Of a DNA stretch of 64,000 bases, positions 24,901 to 36,538 are shown in pieces. Source of the DNA: Coriolopsis trogii (taxonomy: Eukaryota > Basidiomycota > Agaricomycetes > Polyporales > Polyporaceae). Numbering within the stretch: the stretch's first letter is position 1; every line of letters begins with the position of its first letter. Made by a program: the position numbers and the translations under genes. The notes below the pieces were generated by a model. It ran no database searches. It had not been told where the DNA came from and saw only the letters and a program-made list of their open reading frames with translations. The stretch spans positions 62,001 through 126,000 of the forward strand of contig JAHYIO010000007.1 in NCBI GenBank assembly GCA_020543525.1, given 5' to 3'.

Positions 24901-25143
24901 CGCCTCGCACAGACTCTGAGCGGACGAGGAATAGCTGGCCCTCTGAGATCTTGACGACCTCAGCCGCGTTGGGATCGTCTGCGATGTGTGCGGATGATGT
25001 CAGTGGCCCTCCAGAGCGGGCAGGACTCGAAACCCCACGCACGCCAAACTTTGCCTAGGACTACCACGGAGATGATAACGCAAGCGTTAGCATATAGCCG
25101 TGCAAGAGGTGAGGGAGGGCGTACGGCTTCGGAAGATGTTCAT
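21951..25143 (-). CDS. VID27: VID27 family cytoplasmic beta-propeller protein
   Basis: Yeast Vid27 is a conserved cytoplasmic protein tied genetically to vacuolar import and degradation; its biochemical role is unclear. The start MNIFRSRKVW joins by a short intron to HDPNAAEVVKISEGQLFLVRSE, the conserved N-terminus. A PH-like region follows (ECIYNDAMATIRRVP, DEERVFLICEELEFRTG, RAFFETCMYRAMYERKYR). Then come a Lys/Ser linker and the Vid27 middle domain (PAELHLWDRDMSEFIKQADV, YWLVASTEEGQVLAHKI). The C-terminal half is a WD-like propeller, with GVFSHTGQNQVKYYASISNI, MILMNPTDPHSLFNLDIERG and GDPIVGVDVTANGRWIVATT. It ends at SSIVNTPY. The linker is acidic where the two halves meet. Confidence 0.92.
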
Positions 25144-25728
25144 ACTGGCGGTCGGGGTCGAAGGAGCAAGTAGCGTATCGCGGGCCTGGCCTCAGACGCT
25201 CACCTTGAAACTTAGCCTAACGCCGGCTCTGCGGAGTGACTATCGCGCTGTGACATATCCCGTCGCGTCGGTCACATCACGCTGCAGTCGTGTTTCTTCT
25301 CGCCACCGCAACCTCTTTGCGTCATGCTCATCTCAGGCCCATCCCCAAAACTACGCGGCGCCGCATACTTGAGGGAGGGAGAGCAGCTAAGCAATGCTGT
25401 CCGAGCTGACCGTTGATCCTGTGTCATCCATGGCTCTCCTCTCCTCTCATGTTCTCATCGCTGTACGTCGAGGGTCTCGTGTGGTACTCCGGCCGGATCC
25501 TATACACAATGTTAAGAGTATCGCACAACTCTAGCGAACAGTCAATTACGGCAACTACTACCATCGCTTCGGGTGGCTATTCGTCAACTTCCTGTCCGTT
25601 TGTCCTCGGACTGCTCAAAAGCTGTCCTCCCGCGAAGTCCTCGCCAGGAAAGCGTCGCTCCCAGCATCTCATAAGCTCAGCGGCTCGCTCGCTCGGATAC
25701 ATTCTCGCGGCTCTGACGTTGGCACCAG
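25144..25728. other. Intergenic region upstream of VID27
   Basis: This is GC-moderate sequence with no frame I can tie to a protein family. The short plus-strand frame from 25429 (about 34 codons) shows nothing recognisable. It precedes the AT-rich block. Confidence 0.4.
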
Positions 25729-26860
25729 CTAGTTGCTTGACCATCCCGCCAAGTCCAGTGCCCTGCGGGTTGTCAATTCAAACGAAGACTCATGATGTGG
25801 CTTGTGACTCACCACAATTATATCGAAGCTGATAAGGTTTCTCTGGTCCTCTACATCTCCAATGGCTGTGATCATGTTCTTCAACACCTTCTGGATGACC
25901 CCCCGGTCTGCACTGCCTCTGTTGAGTCTGTTCCTATGCAGGCTGAGGAACCTGTCTATGGCCTTTGCCCACTCCCTGGCCATCTTGTAGCCCAGACCTT
26001 CTCTCCTCCTTGCAGGTCCTGGTTCTTCTAAATCTGACTGCTGTTGCTGTGAGCAAATTCTTGAGGAAGGAGGATAGCAAATGTTACATACAGGCTGTGT
26101 ACTTGACTTTATGGTGACTATAGTTCTTTGCAAAGGTGCCTTGTGTTTGGTGGGCAGCATTTTGTCCTTCTTTGTTACAACTTCTGGTAAGTCTCCCAAG
26201 GAGGGTTGGATAAATGCTGTTGAAATGGAGGATGTGGGAGATGTAATGGAGATGTTTGCAGTGGCCTTTGAGGGTGAGGGAATTGAGAAGAAGGATTCAG
26301 AAGCAAGAGACAATGGTGGAGTGATACTAGTAGGTATGGATGTAGGTTTACAAGTGTTGTAATAACGAAGAAAGCCAGACAAGACTTTACCATGGTTGAA
26401 GGTACTAGGAATATGATGTTGGATTTTAACTGTATGTTCAAATAAATTGGGGGATATATCAACTTGATATGAATGGTGTTTCAAGCTTCTGCTGATAGTA
26501 TGTGGAAGAATAGTATGAACTGGGGTAGAAGAAGTATGTGGGATTGAGAGTGAAGAATGATAGTATGGGGAATGTGCAAATCTAGAGTGTGTTTGAGTAC
26601 TCATAGGTGGCAAATCTGAGACAACAATGCTTGAAGAAGACCTAGTAGCAAAGATATTGAAAAGATTGGGCTTAATGGTTGAAGAGGGTGCAGATGCAGT
26701 TGTGGAATGTCTTCTCTGGGGAGAGGGTTTTGCCAAGATAAAGTGATAACCAATATACTCTGGTGGCACAACACCCAATGGCTGATTGCTATCACAATCA
26801 ACTACTGGCATGTTCACAACTTGAAGTTGTCCTGGATAATAGTCAGACTTGCTAGTTTAA
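25729..26860 (-). CDS. Uncertain AT-rich open frame, possible mobile-element remnant
   Basis: A 362-codon frame runs from the Met at 26817 and stays open upstream (SKSDYYPGQLQVVN). The product is Ser/Thr/Pro/His-rich and low complexity in its first two thirds. It then has a charged helical segment (MAREWAKAIDRFLSLHRNRL, GVIQKVLKNMITAIGDVEDQ). Upstream, at about 26894-26945 in another phase, is a frame with a CPIC-H zinc-knuckle-like motif (PQYFPCPICHGTIHVLKS). I found no splice pair that joins it cleanly. I do not recognise the family. Base composition is far more AT-rich than any neighbour, which suggests transfer, a transposon-derived ORF or a relaxed orphan gene. Confidence 0.35.
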
Positions 26861-27240
26861 TAGACACCAGAGAGATCTGATATACCTAAATTGGCATTGG
26901 ACTTTAAAACATGGATTGTTCCATGACATATTGGGCATGGGAAGTATTGAGGTTTTTGCTCATTTTGCCAGTAATGAATAGTAGGGATAGCATATAAAGA
27001 GGCCTGTTCCTTTTGCAGAATTTAGTATTGCAAGACTTTCTGAAGAATTCTGTTACACATACAGGTGCATTGATGTCCTCACTTGGAGTTGAAGGTGCCT
27101 GAAGAGCTTGCATGAGATGGTTAAGAAAAGGAGATGTTTTGATGCACAAGGGTCTTTTATACTGGTGTTGATGACTCAACCTGTTAATTGATGACTAAGC
27201 ATCACTCTGCTGCTTATCTAGCACCATGCTCCTTGACCAA
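26041..27240. mobile_element. AT-rich block, candidate inserted element
   Basis: For about 1.2 kb the composition drops sharply to AT-rich, with A/T-ending codons, while both flanks return to GC-rich sequence. The block overlaps the uncertain minus-strand frame. I could not find terminal inverted repeats or a convincing target duplication, so the boundaries are approximate and the mobile-element reading is inference. Confidence 0.35.
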
Positions 27241-28542
27241 CGTGAACGTATATGCTCAACTTAACGAACAGACTTGGATGACCAAGGCTGCCACAAATAA
27301 ATGCACAATGCATCCCTCTTTCTAGTCGCACCTAGTAGATGTGTAGTGTTCTCATTCTGCGGTAAGTCTATACTGCTAAGGAGGTACAGCATTTCGACTT
27401 CACATGCATTGAGGTTTTGGCTAGGGATACCAAGTTTGTACAGACGTGTGTGCGTGAGATACCAACACTGACCGTAGGGCGCCGATCCGGTAAATACCAC
27501 CGGGGCGCGCGAAATCGAGGCCGTCCTCAGGAGAAATCCAGTGCTTGTTGATTGGTCGAAGCAAGGCAAACACCAAATCTTTACGTAGGATTCGGGGGGA
27601 CTCCGGGACCAGGGCCAACGAACAGAGGCCCATATCAGTCTGCTCACCTAAGTGAAACGGTCGGAGATGCCCAACGAGGCAACAGACGACGGTCTGTATC
27701 GGCGCGATGTGCATGTGCCTATGGCGGACAACGACAATCGTGCCCAAAAGCGCAGACATGCAGACCAGGGACCGACGGGTGTAGTGACGGAGACGTCAAT
27801 GCCGTTCGGCGCAGGAGCAAGACGCAGGAAAAGAACGATCGTCCAGGTGCACGAGTCCATTCGCAGCGAGAAGTGGCGGCTGGCACGACGTGTGAGCCCA
27901 TCCGTAGGAGCGTTATTCGAAGAGCATATGACTTGCGTGTGCGAGGACTGTGGCCAACCACGGTTGAAGCCCGAGCGTGTGCGGCAACGAAGAGAAGCGT
28001 CGAACGTGCGTGCTTGGTAGGGGTTGTCACTGCTGACGCGCGAGGGGGACCCATGATGCGCGAGTTCCGGGGAAGAGCACGACGCGCTTGCGCGGGCGAC
28101 GGTTGCAGACACATTGAGCAAGAACGGCCGGGCAGCGTCGGGAGATGCAGTATGTGCGGGACAAGACAAAAGAGGGCGGGAGAGAGAAAGGGGGTCGCTG
28201 TCTGAGTCGGTTGGTGGGGGGTGCTTTGTCAGCATTTTGGGAGGGTGGCCCACGTGCGATGGAGGACTCGAGGGGATATCGTCACTTGCGAACCCAAAAC
28301 TCTGAATTGTGCCGCCCACTCCGTTTGGCCCTGCGTTTGGCCCAGAGAACATACGCCGTCCTCCCTTCCTCTCCTTGACGAGAACTGCCACGGGCCCAGA
28401 TCCGCGCACGACCAACGTTCCTTCCAGAGCCCTATATCTCCCTCCACCTGCCCGTCTGGCCACCCCTTCGGTCTGGATACTTTCTGCCGGGCAATTCTTC
28501 TCGTGCTCTTCATCGTCGCCGCCCAGCGATTGTCCCTCGTGA
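27241..28542. other. Long upstream region of KCS1
   Basis: This is about 1.3 kb of GC-rich sequence. A plus-strand frame (27652-28020, 122 codons) contains a C-x-C-x2-C cluster (CVCEDCGQPR) and many Arg residues, but it has no family resemblance and overlaps long antisense frames. I treat it as non-coding or 5' untranslated sequence. The final 150 bases are pyrimidine-rich, as expected for a promoter. Confidence 0.4.
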
Positions 28543-31500
28543 ATGTCCGCTGCCTCCGCGAGCTCCGGCTCCGAGAGGCATAACTCCCGCCCGCCTTCCC
28601 CAGACTCTTCAGCAACCGTCACCGCTTGCTCGTCACCGTCCACCCCTTCTGCTTCAGCCAGGCATCGTATCTTTACGCTGCCACCCCCTCCTGCTCGCGC
28701 TCACTCGCACAAGATCCACCGCAAACGTGCTCTCCTCGACGACACCGACGTCGCCTCGGATGACTCAGGCAACGAGACACCACACGACGCAGACTCGCTT
28801 CGTGCTGCCTACCAACGGGCTTTCCGCAGAGCATCGGAGAGAGCCCTGACCATGCCTTCATCCCGTACGTGGAACAAGCACGAACGTTTCCGTACCGTCT
28901 CTCCTGCCACCGCTCGCCGCGCAATTTCTCGCAGGTCCCCCTCTCCTGTCTCTTCCACCTCCTCTTCCAGCCCGGGCCGTGTCGCCCCTTCGACATCCAC
29001 CTCCGGCATTGGTAGGAAGGTGGCCGCATCTCTAGACCTCTTCAAAGAGACAGCGCCTAGTCCGTCTAAGGAGAAGAGCGAGGTCGATGCCTTCGATCTC
29101 CCCAGGCCTGAATCCTCCAACTCCAAGCGCAGAGGCGGACCGCCGGCTGACAAAGTTGGCGAAGCTCAGTTCGAGTTCGTCAAGCGGTCGGATTGGCCAG
29201 ACCGCGAAGCCGCCGCTATCCGGAGAGAGCGGAGTACCACCGGGCTCGAGCGTGTCAGGACGCGCGAGAGTACAAGCTCCGTGACGAGCTCCCGAGAACA
29301 GGATTTCCGCAAACGGAAAGAAAGAACATTATCTCGTCGAGAGACCGTTCTTCAAGATCTTGTCCAGTGGCGTGCTGCTGTCGCGGCCGGCCGTGAAGAG
29401 GATGGGCGGGGCAGGCCGAGAGAGCGCAGCGTTTGGGTGGATGACTCCTCCGCAACGGACGTTGACACCGTTTCTCCTCGCTCTGAGCCTTCCTCAGTGT
29501 CATCGGCTTCCACATTCCAGGAGACTACTAGGCTTGTACACTCACCGACACAGCTTCGCTACCAACCTACCCCACCACCATCCGTTTCTCCATCTCATGA
29601 CTTGCATCCACCCCACCCCACATATGACCGTACGGTCTCGCCCCTCGACCTTCATGAGTTCCCTCCACCAGCGCGTCGCGGCCCGACGCGATCACGTTCA
29701 CCCCAGGCGCTCGTAGAGGCGCCCCTTCCGCTTCCGGCTATCCCGCCTTATCCCCGGTCCTTCGATTCGCCCTGGTCTACGGACGACGACGACGAGGAGT
29801 CGGCTTGGGAGACGAACTCTGTAACCACTACCACTTCTACCACTTCTGCTTCCTCCCCATTTCCTTTATCACCCTCCCGCAACAGTCCTCATACTCAACC
29901 TCGCGTGCATAATGCTAGCGACGAGGATGAGGAACGTCACCAGAGATCTTTACTCGCGCCGTACGACGAGCTCGATATGCACACGTCTCCCCTAGAACAC
30001 ACTCCGAGTCCTAATGTTGCAAGTAATCTTGGCCTGTATGGAGGATCCCAAGAGAGTTTGCCGCATATACCTCTACGTCCCTTCCGCAATCAAGTGGGCG
30101 GACATAGCGCTATCTATAAGTTCACTAAGCGAGCCGTATGCAAGGTGAGCTTTTTTCACATTCCACATTGGTCGCAGACTAACGAAGTATCCAGCCCCTT
30201 GTATCGCGCGAGAATCTGTTCTACGAAGCAGTCGAACGTGAGGCTCCGCCCCTACTTGAGTTCATCCCTCGATATTTAGGGGTGATGCTCGTCAGTTATC
30301 GTCGGGTACCGAAGAGCTCCAGCGTATCTCCGTCACTCCCCTCCGTACAGCCTCCATCTTCGAGCAGCTCTCATCCTCCCCGTCCGAGATTACCAAAGTC
30401 GGCCAGCGAAAGCCCCAAGCCGTCGCCCTCGGGACCTCCATCAGACCAACGCCAGGACGATACCGACGTTGAGGAGGCCGAACTTCCTGAAGTTGCGCTT
30501 GACTACAATCGTCACATTATCCCTCAGTGGCTATTGCGTGGTGGGCGTAACCGGTCGATGTCGCACTCGGCAGCCTCGAGTTCTTTCCGCCCTCTGCATC
30601 GTCCTGTCCGAAGACCGCAACTTACTGGAATGACAGCGTCGAGCCCTGATCTTGGCATGCGCTCCAGTCAGCTGGCTTGTAATCCCCAACGGGGCCCTTC
30701 TAGCAAGCTGGCTTTCTCTCACACTGCAGAAGATCTGGACAATCGGACGCCGATGAACTCACCTCGACAGCCGTTCCAGGTATCGACCAGCCTTCACGGA
30801 GCAATGTCCCCGAACAGCCTTTCCCAACCGGGTTGGTGCGGTGGCACGGGTTCGACCGTAGTAAACACTAAGTTCAAGGACCACGTCTTCAGCACCTTGT
30901 TGCGCCGGCTGTCGAGGCAGACGTCCGGTCGCCGACGGTCTTCCAGCGTCAAGGCCGAAGACGACGGCGACGTGGCCGACGGTGAAGGCGATAGCATGGC
31001 ATTCAGTGACGGTACTCATCGCTATCGGCGGAAGAAGAAGCTTAGTCGTGTCGAGCGACTCCGTGAAGAGGAAGGGAGCATTCTTGGTCAGCCTTTGCGA
31101 CGTGTGCAGAGCGAACGCCAGATTAGTAACTTGGGCCAGTACCCCACCCACGCGATGCAGCACAAGCACGACGACGCACCATCAGAAATGTTTGACTTCG
31201 AGTCCCAGGACAATGGCCTTCCTCCTCCCATGATGGCTCCGGAGACGCCCCAAGGGCAGTCGTTCGCCTCGCGCTCGTTCCGCCGCAGTCGTTCTCGGTC
31301 GCTCCCTCGTGCCCTGCCCTCACCAGGTCCTCCTCTTCACGCGGATGCTGACTTCTCCTCCGAGCACCACGACCCAGATCCTTCTGTGACTCGGCAGAAT
31401 CATTTCATACTGATGGAAGATCTCACCGGGCGGTTGAAGCACTCGTGCGTACTCGACCTGAAGATGGGGACGCGGCAGTATGGGATGGATGCGACAGCGG

Positions 31501-32540
31501 CCAAGAAGAAGAGCCAACGGAAGAAGTGCGACCGGACGACAAGTAGGACGCTTGGGGTGCGTGTGTGTGGGATGCAGGTGAGCCTCGTATTAGCTCGTTT
31601 CATCTAGACATGGTATTTGTACATGTGGACTTCCCAACTGTCGCCGCGAAGGGTTCCATTGGCTGATAGTCATATATGGTTTACTCGCTTGTGCTGACAT
31701 CGTTCTATCTTCAAGGTTTGGAACCACGCCACGCAGTCGTACGTGACCCAGGACAAGTACAAGGGTCGCGAGGTCCGCCCGGAAGACTTCCCCAGTGTGC
31801 TGGCTTCGTTCCTCCACGATGGCGAGCGTCTACTGGTCTATCACATTCCCGTTATTCTTCGCAAGATCTACGCGTTGGCGCGCATCATCAACCGTCTCAA
31901 GGGCTATCGTTTCTATGGCTGCAGTCTGCTCATGATCTATGATGGCGACCGGGAAGCCCAGGAGACGTTCCGTGCCTCTGTCGACCACCCGTCCGCTCGC
32001 AGCAAGCGCGGAGAATCGCTCGAGCGACAGCGCGACTTGCGCGCGACACCTGACCCAAACTCTCGTCAAACTCTCCGACGTTCGCATAGTGAGGAGCTGC
32101 TCGTCGGGCCTGCCGCAGAACGTAGTTCTCGACGCCGCAAAAGGGGAGAGGTCCAGATTCGTCTAGTCGACTTTGCGCACACTACCACGGGACGAGACTG
32201 GCTTCCCTATCCGCCCCCGAACGGCGAGATCGAGGAGGTCACCAGCGGGAAGGGTTACCAGGCTGAGGTTGACCCCGAGACGGGGTTGATATATGCGCGG
32301 TTCCCTCCGCATTATCCTGAGCAGCCGGATAGGGGTTTCCTCTTCGGGCTGATGAATCTCGGCGAAACTCTCGAGAAGATCTGGAACGATGAGCGGTTGC
32401 GGAGGATCAAGAGTGCGCGAGACGACCCGACGGCTATGGCAGAACAGCTGCCACCACTTTCGACGGACGGGAAGGAAGTCTTTGACGAGATATTCAAGAC
32501 GCCGGACGGTGAAGATGACCTAGGGATGGTCTCGACATAA
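28543..32540 (+). CDS. KCS1: Inositol hexakisphosphate kinase (KCS1/IP6K)
   Basis: The enzyme phosphorylates InsP6 to 5-InsP7, a signal for phosphate and energy status. Three exons (28543-30144, 30195-31577, 31716-32540) give 1269 residues. The first ~500 are disordered, Ser/Arg/Pro-rich. The kinase begins at [20 protein letters not shown] and [13 protein letters not shown], is interrupted by a long Ser-rich insert (residues about 580-900), and resumes at [20 protein letters not shown] followed by [11 protein letters not shown]. It then has [36 protein letters not shown] and the second catalytic motif [31 protein letters not shown] follows. The inositol-binding PxxxDxKxG motif reads SCVLDLKMG, with Ser in place of the usual Pro. 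The size and insert match other basidiomycete KCS1 proteins. Confidence 0.93.
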
Positions 32541-33128
32541 GTCCCTCTTGTGGATGTGTTTCTTTTCTGTTGTCTTTGTCTATTGTATGTATCATCCACC
32601 CCTTCCTGTAAATTCTTTAACTTTGCTTGCCCCATTATGTTCCTCATCTTCCGGTTCCCCCGAAATCCCTGCCCCTCCCCCATGTCTCCTCCTGCCAATG
32701 TCCTCATCATCACTATCTTTAACTCTGCTCATATCGCACCGGCTTCTGCTGTTGTTCGCATTATTGTTCGCATGCATGATCCCGAACGTTCATAGATCTC
32801 TCTTTACCCTTCCTCTCAATCACCTACGCGATGTATCTGTATGACTCGAAGTAGGCTACGAACGACGTACATAATAATTCTTCCTTGTCCATGTTTTCTG
32901 TTCCGCGCGTCCATGTTGGCACATAGAACCAATCCATTTCAGATTTCTCCACCACAAATGCGGATCAAGCTGTGATATTGGAGTAAGCGATGAGCGAATG
33001 TGCAGGTTGCGCAAGACATGGAGCGTCCGGAGTGTTGCATGCGAGACGCGGAGGAAACGATCCCAGTGTATTAAGGCAGTGTGATAGGTCGCGTGTACTG
33101 AGGAAGTCGTGTTGCCCGCACGAATAGT
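32541..33128. other. Convergent 3' region
   Basis: This lies between the stop codons of KCS1 (plus) and QCR9 (minus). The first 300 bases are T-rich and probably the KCS1 3' UTR. No gene or repeat is seen. Confidence 0.45.
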
Positions 33129-33479
33129 CTACTCCTCCTGTTCTACGTATTTATGACGGATGTCCTGCCATTGTTTCTGCGCCGCGAGTTAGGATTGCAG
33201 TCAACAATGTGAGAAGTGGAACGCACTCCTTTGTTCCACGTATCCCAGAACTTCGTCACTCCAACGTCGAAGCCGATGCTGAACGCAAACGCGCCGACAA
33301 AGATTGTCGGGACGTACACACCTGCCGGATTGTCAGTCTCAACATGCTACGCCTCCCTGCCCGTCTCTCTCGTATACTCACTGTTGCGCTTGACAATGGT
33401 GTTGTAGAAGATATTTGCCAACTATACGAGCAAGTCAATGGAGGCACGAGCGGGGAGTGCGGGGCGTACTCACAGACAT
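33129..33479 (-). CDS. QCR9: Ubiquinol-cytochrome c reductase subunit 9 (QCR9)
   Basis: This is a 62-residue subunit of respiratory complex III in the mitochondrial inner membrane. Four exons encode it: 33474-33479 (only two codons, Met-Ser), 33381-33420, 33227-33321 and 33129-33176. The product reads MSLANIFYNTIVKRNSVYVP, TIFVGAFAFSIGFDVGVTKF and WDTWNKGKQWQDIRHKYVEQ followed by EE. The NTIVKRNSVYVPTIFVGAFAF segment is the single transmembrane helix region, and WNKGKQWQDI is the diagnostic family tail. It is too short and too fragmented for a simple ORF scan. It is divergent from the mitochondrial uS11 gene with 152 bases between starts. Confidence 0.92.
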
Positions 33480-33631
33480 GGCTGGCGGACGGGTGGTCGG
33501 GAAGGTCGTGGTGAATCGGAAGGGCGGTATAGGCGCACGCGAACCTGAGCTGGCGGAGTTGGAAACCCTGTAGCGCCCACGACGAGTGAGTTGTCTGCGC
33601 GAGCGCGCGAGACTTCCGACTAGTCTGCGCC
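33480..33631. promoter_or_regulatory. Shared bidirectional promoter, QCR9 and uS11m
   Basis: Only 152 bases separate the start codons of two nuclear genes for mitochondrial proteins transcribed in opposite directions. The arrangement suggests co-regulation, which is inference. I see no clear TATA box. Confidence 0.5.
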
Positions 33632-34288
33632 ATGTCTCTCCTCAGGGCATTACCCTCTCTTACTGCACCAATAGCTCGGCGGACATACACGGCGACATTC
33701 TCCTCGTCTGCATGTGCGTGCGCTGAAGGAGCCTCTGTCGACATAATCGATGCTCTCATCGAAGGGGTTGCGTCTTCGTCCTCTCCTGCTACCCCGGGCC
33801 AAACTAGTGAAACCCCGAAACCGGCAGACGATCGGCCTCCGCCCCCTCCAGAAGGGAGCTACCCACCCAGACCTAATCCTGTCAGGGAGGCGAAAAACAC
33901 ATCTCGAAACACCGACGAGAAGTGGTACTCCGTGTACGTGAAGGCATCGCGGAACAACACGATCGTGACGTTTGCTCGCCCTACGGGGAACCAGCTCGTA
34001 ACGCTTTCTGGTGGAAAGCTGGGCTTCAAGAAGAGCAACCGGAACGGGTATGAGGCGGGGTACCAGTGCGCGGTGGGCATCATTCAGGCGATGGAGACGG
34101 AGATGAGCCGGCTGGACAAGTTCGAGTGGCAGCTGTACCTGAATGGGTTCGGGCAAGGGAGGGACGCGATGCTCACTGCTATCACGACGGCCGTGGGCGA
34201 GAAGGTGCAGGACAAGCTGAAGCGCGTGACGGATAGGACGCCAATAAAGATCGGTGGGACAAGAGGGAAGAAGGCGAGGAGAGTATAA
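33632..34288 (+). CDS. MRPS18: Mitochondrial small-subunit ribosomal protein uS11m
   Basis: This component of the mitoribosome small-subunit platform corresponds to yeast Mrps18, bacterial S11. A single exon encodes 218 residues. The N-terminus (MSLLRALPSLTAPIARRTYT) is Arg-rich without acids, a mitochondrial targeting sequence. A Pro-rich linker follows, then the S11 fold: YVKASRNNTIVTFARPTGNQ, VTLSGGKLGFKKSNRNGYEA and GYQCAVGIIQAMETEM. The end is LYLNGFGQGRDAMLTAITT with GTRGKKARRV, the basic rRNA-binding tail. The RNNTIVTF and GFGQGR motifs are diagnostic. Confidence 0.93.
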   Translation: MSLLRALPSLTAPIARRTYTATFSSSACACAEGASVDIIDALIEGVASSSSPATPGQTSETPKPADDRPPPPPEGSYPPRPNPVREAKNTSRNTDEKWYSVYVKASRNNTIVTFARPTGNQLVTLSGGKLGFKKSNRNGYEAGYQCAVGIIQAMETEMSRLDKFEWQLYLNGFGQGRDAMLTAITTAVGEKVQDKLKRVTDRTPIKIGGTRGKKARRV

Positions 34289-34942
34289 CATACGATGGTG
34301 AGTCGCTGTGCTAGTCATGCCTGAATGCAACGTGCAAATTGACAGTCTCTCTCCATGTCCAGTCTTCGCATTGCGGGGAGTATACGCACCCATCCGACAC
34401 TGACCCCAAACCGTTCCCTCATACACATCATGGGTTACGTTGTATCCAAACAAGCCCATCCTTCCCCCTGCCCTTCCTCTCGCAGTTAGCACATGGAGGC
34501 CACCGTGGTTTAGCAATGATGGCTTCTTCGTGGTGTTCCTTGTCAAGTACCTTATTGCTCTGGCTAATGGAGAATATAGAGCCATGCGGCTATGCCCCAT
34601 GCGATGCGGAACGGTTGCGGAGGTGTTGCCTGTGTGCTGCGGCTGTGATACGCCGGTCGGGTTTCTTGTTTGTGTTAGGAGTGTGGTTACTCATGTATAG
34701 TCTTGCGTATGCTTACTGCCGGCGGGACGAGCGTCAAATCAATAATGACATGGGCAGTAAGCGCCACGCGTCCCGTCGGCATGAGGCACTCTCATAAGGG
34801 CTTTCCTCTCAGCTCCCATCCGCACCCCCACCCAGCATATCGCCTTTCCTATTCTCTCCTTCCCCGACGCCTGTAATTCACGCTGTCTGTATCATCTCTC
34901 AGACCACTCCTTGCACGCCTCAAGCCCTCGCAACCGACGCAT
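34289..34942. other. Intergenic region
   Basis: This is about 650 bases between two plus-strand genes. A 152-codon plus frame (34339-34797) has no recognisable features and is probably chance. The last 140 bases are rich in CT and ACC, typical of a promoter and leader. Confidence 0.45.
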
Positions 34943-36538
34943 ATGACCTCTGCTTCGTCTTTCATACCCCTGCCTCCTGCCCGTGAGATCCCCTCGACCT
35001 TCGTTGCTAGTTTTAAGAGCTGGTGAGTACATCAGTTTGTAGCGTCCGGTGTTATAGCTCATCCTATGTCTGTGCTATCAGGTGGGCCTCTGGGGAGAAG
35101 GAGAGCGCAGCGAGTGAGGAACGCCTTCTCAGGTGCGCTTCGACTTCGGTCTAACATATACACCCGCGCCGTCTAACACAGTGTTGGTCTAAAGGAAGCT
35201 GCCATACTTTCGACCAGCAGATTCACCCTCTTCGACACCAAACCATGTACACGATGTCTTCGCGACAAGTTCCCGCGTAGAGCTTGATGATCCAAAGCAT
35301 TACCTCAACACCCTCTCCATAAAGCCGACGACATCTCCCGCGCCCGATGCCCCACCACCTGCAGTCATGCTCCATGGCTATGGTGCCGGCCTTGGTTTCT
35401 TCTTCCAGAACTTCCCAGCGCTCGGAAAGTGGGCCGGAAAGCGGGGGACGGCCGTATATGCGGTCGATTGGCTCGGAATGGGCCGCTCTGCCCGTGTACC
35501 ATTTCAAGTCAAAGCTAGAAAAGAGGACATTGACGGGCGAGTACGCGAGGCGGAGTCGTTTTTCATAGATTCTCTCGAGCAATGGAGACAGAAGATGGGT
35601 CTCGAATCCATGACGCTCATCGGTCATTCGCTGGGAGGGTATCTCAGTGTCGCATATGCTCTCCGCTATCCCACACGCGTCAACAAGCTGATCCTCCTGT
35701 CGCCCGCTGGAGTGCCGCGAGACCCGAACAGTACCGTTGTTTCCCGTGAAGTCACGGACGAGCAAACGACTGGTGCAAGCAGTCAGGACCACGCGGAGCC
35801 TGCCACTTCGCGAAAGGTGGACGATCTGAAGTCGAGTCAGAAGGAGGCTCAGCGGCAGGAGAGTCGGTCACGCAAACTCTTCACATATCTCTGGGAACAG
35901 GGATGGAGTCCATTCCAAGTCGTTCGTTCGACAGCTTTCTGGGGACCCATGCTTATCGGCAAGTATTCATCGCGGAGGTTCATCGGCCTTAGTGACGAGG
36001 ACACTCGCGCGATGCATGATTACATCTTGAACATCACGCTTGCGAAGGGCTCTGGTGAATATTGCATATGTGAGTGTCGTAATACTTATGGAGAACTTTT
36101 ACCTCATGCACGCTCCTGCAGCGCATCTGTTGGCTCCCGGCGCACATGCTCGTCGTCCGCTCGTAGATAGAGTACACGCTCTGAAGATACCGGTTACATT
36201 TGTTTGTGAGTATCAACGGTCACTCATATTGCATCGATGAGGCTCATGATGCTACTGGACTCACAGACGGTGATCATGATTGGATGGATCCGGAAGGCGG
36301 GAAAGAGTCCGTGGAGCGGATGCGTCAAGCCGGAAATGGATTTGGCAAGATGTACATGATCCCCCATGCAGGTCATCATGGTACGTCGCCAGACTGTTTC
36401 CGAGAGCTCCCGTTTTCATGAGCTCACTGGCCTCCGCGCCGCACAGTCTATCTCGATAATCCGAAGGCCATGAACGACCTCCTTATCAAGGAGCTTGATC
36501 GTGCTGCTGACTTGAGCCGCACCTCGTATTCCCCATAG
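34943..36538 (+). CDS. CLD1/ABHD5-family alpha/beta hydrolase (lipid acyl hydrolase)
   Basis: The family includes yeast Cld1, a mitochondrial cardiolipin-specific deacylase, and Ict1 and ABHD4/5, which act on lysophospholipids. The start MTSASSFIPLPPAREIPST splices at 35022/35082 and 35132/35195 into RKLPYFRPADSPSS. The oxyanion region is VMLHGYGAGLGFFFQNFPAL and the nucleophile elbow is LIGHSLGGYLSVAYAL. The acid lies in VYGDHDWMDP. The catalytic-type His sits in PHAGHHVYLDNP, assembled across an intron. An inserted charged segment (about 45 residues, Gln/Ser/Glu-rich) follows the LLSPAGVP strand, as in ABHD5-type proteins. Substrate is not settled by sequence; a cardiolipin or lysophospholipid role is the likeliest. 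Confidence 0.88.

Noticed and set aside
28229..28615. Minus 128-codon frame over the KCS1 promoter
   Set aside because: Composition-driven; contains no recognisable motif.
27648..28643. 331-codon minus frame upstream of KCS1
   Set aside because: It overlaps a plus-strand frame and the KCS1 start, has no domain and is Ser/Pro/Arg-biased.
34339..34797. 152-codon plus frame between uS11m and the hydrolase gene
   Set aside because: No homology, no splice context and mixed composition.
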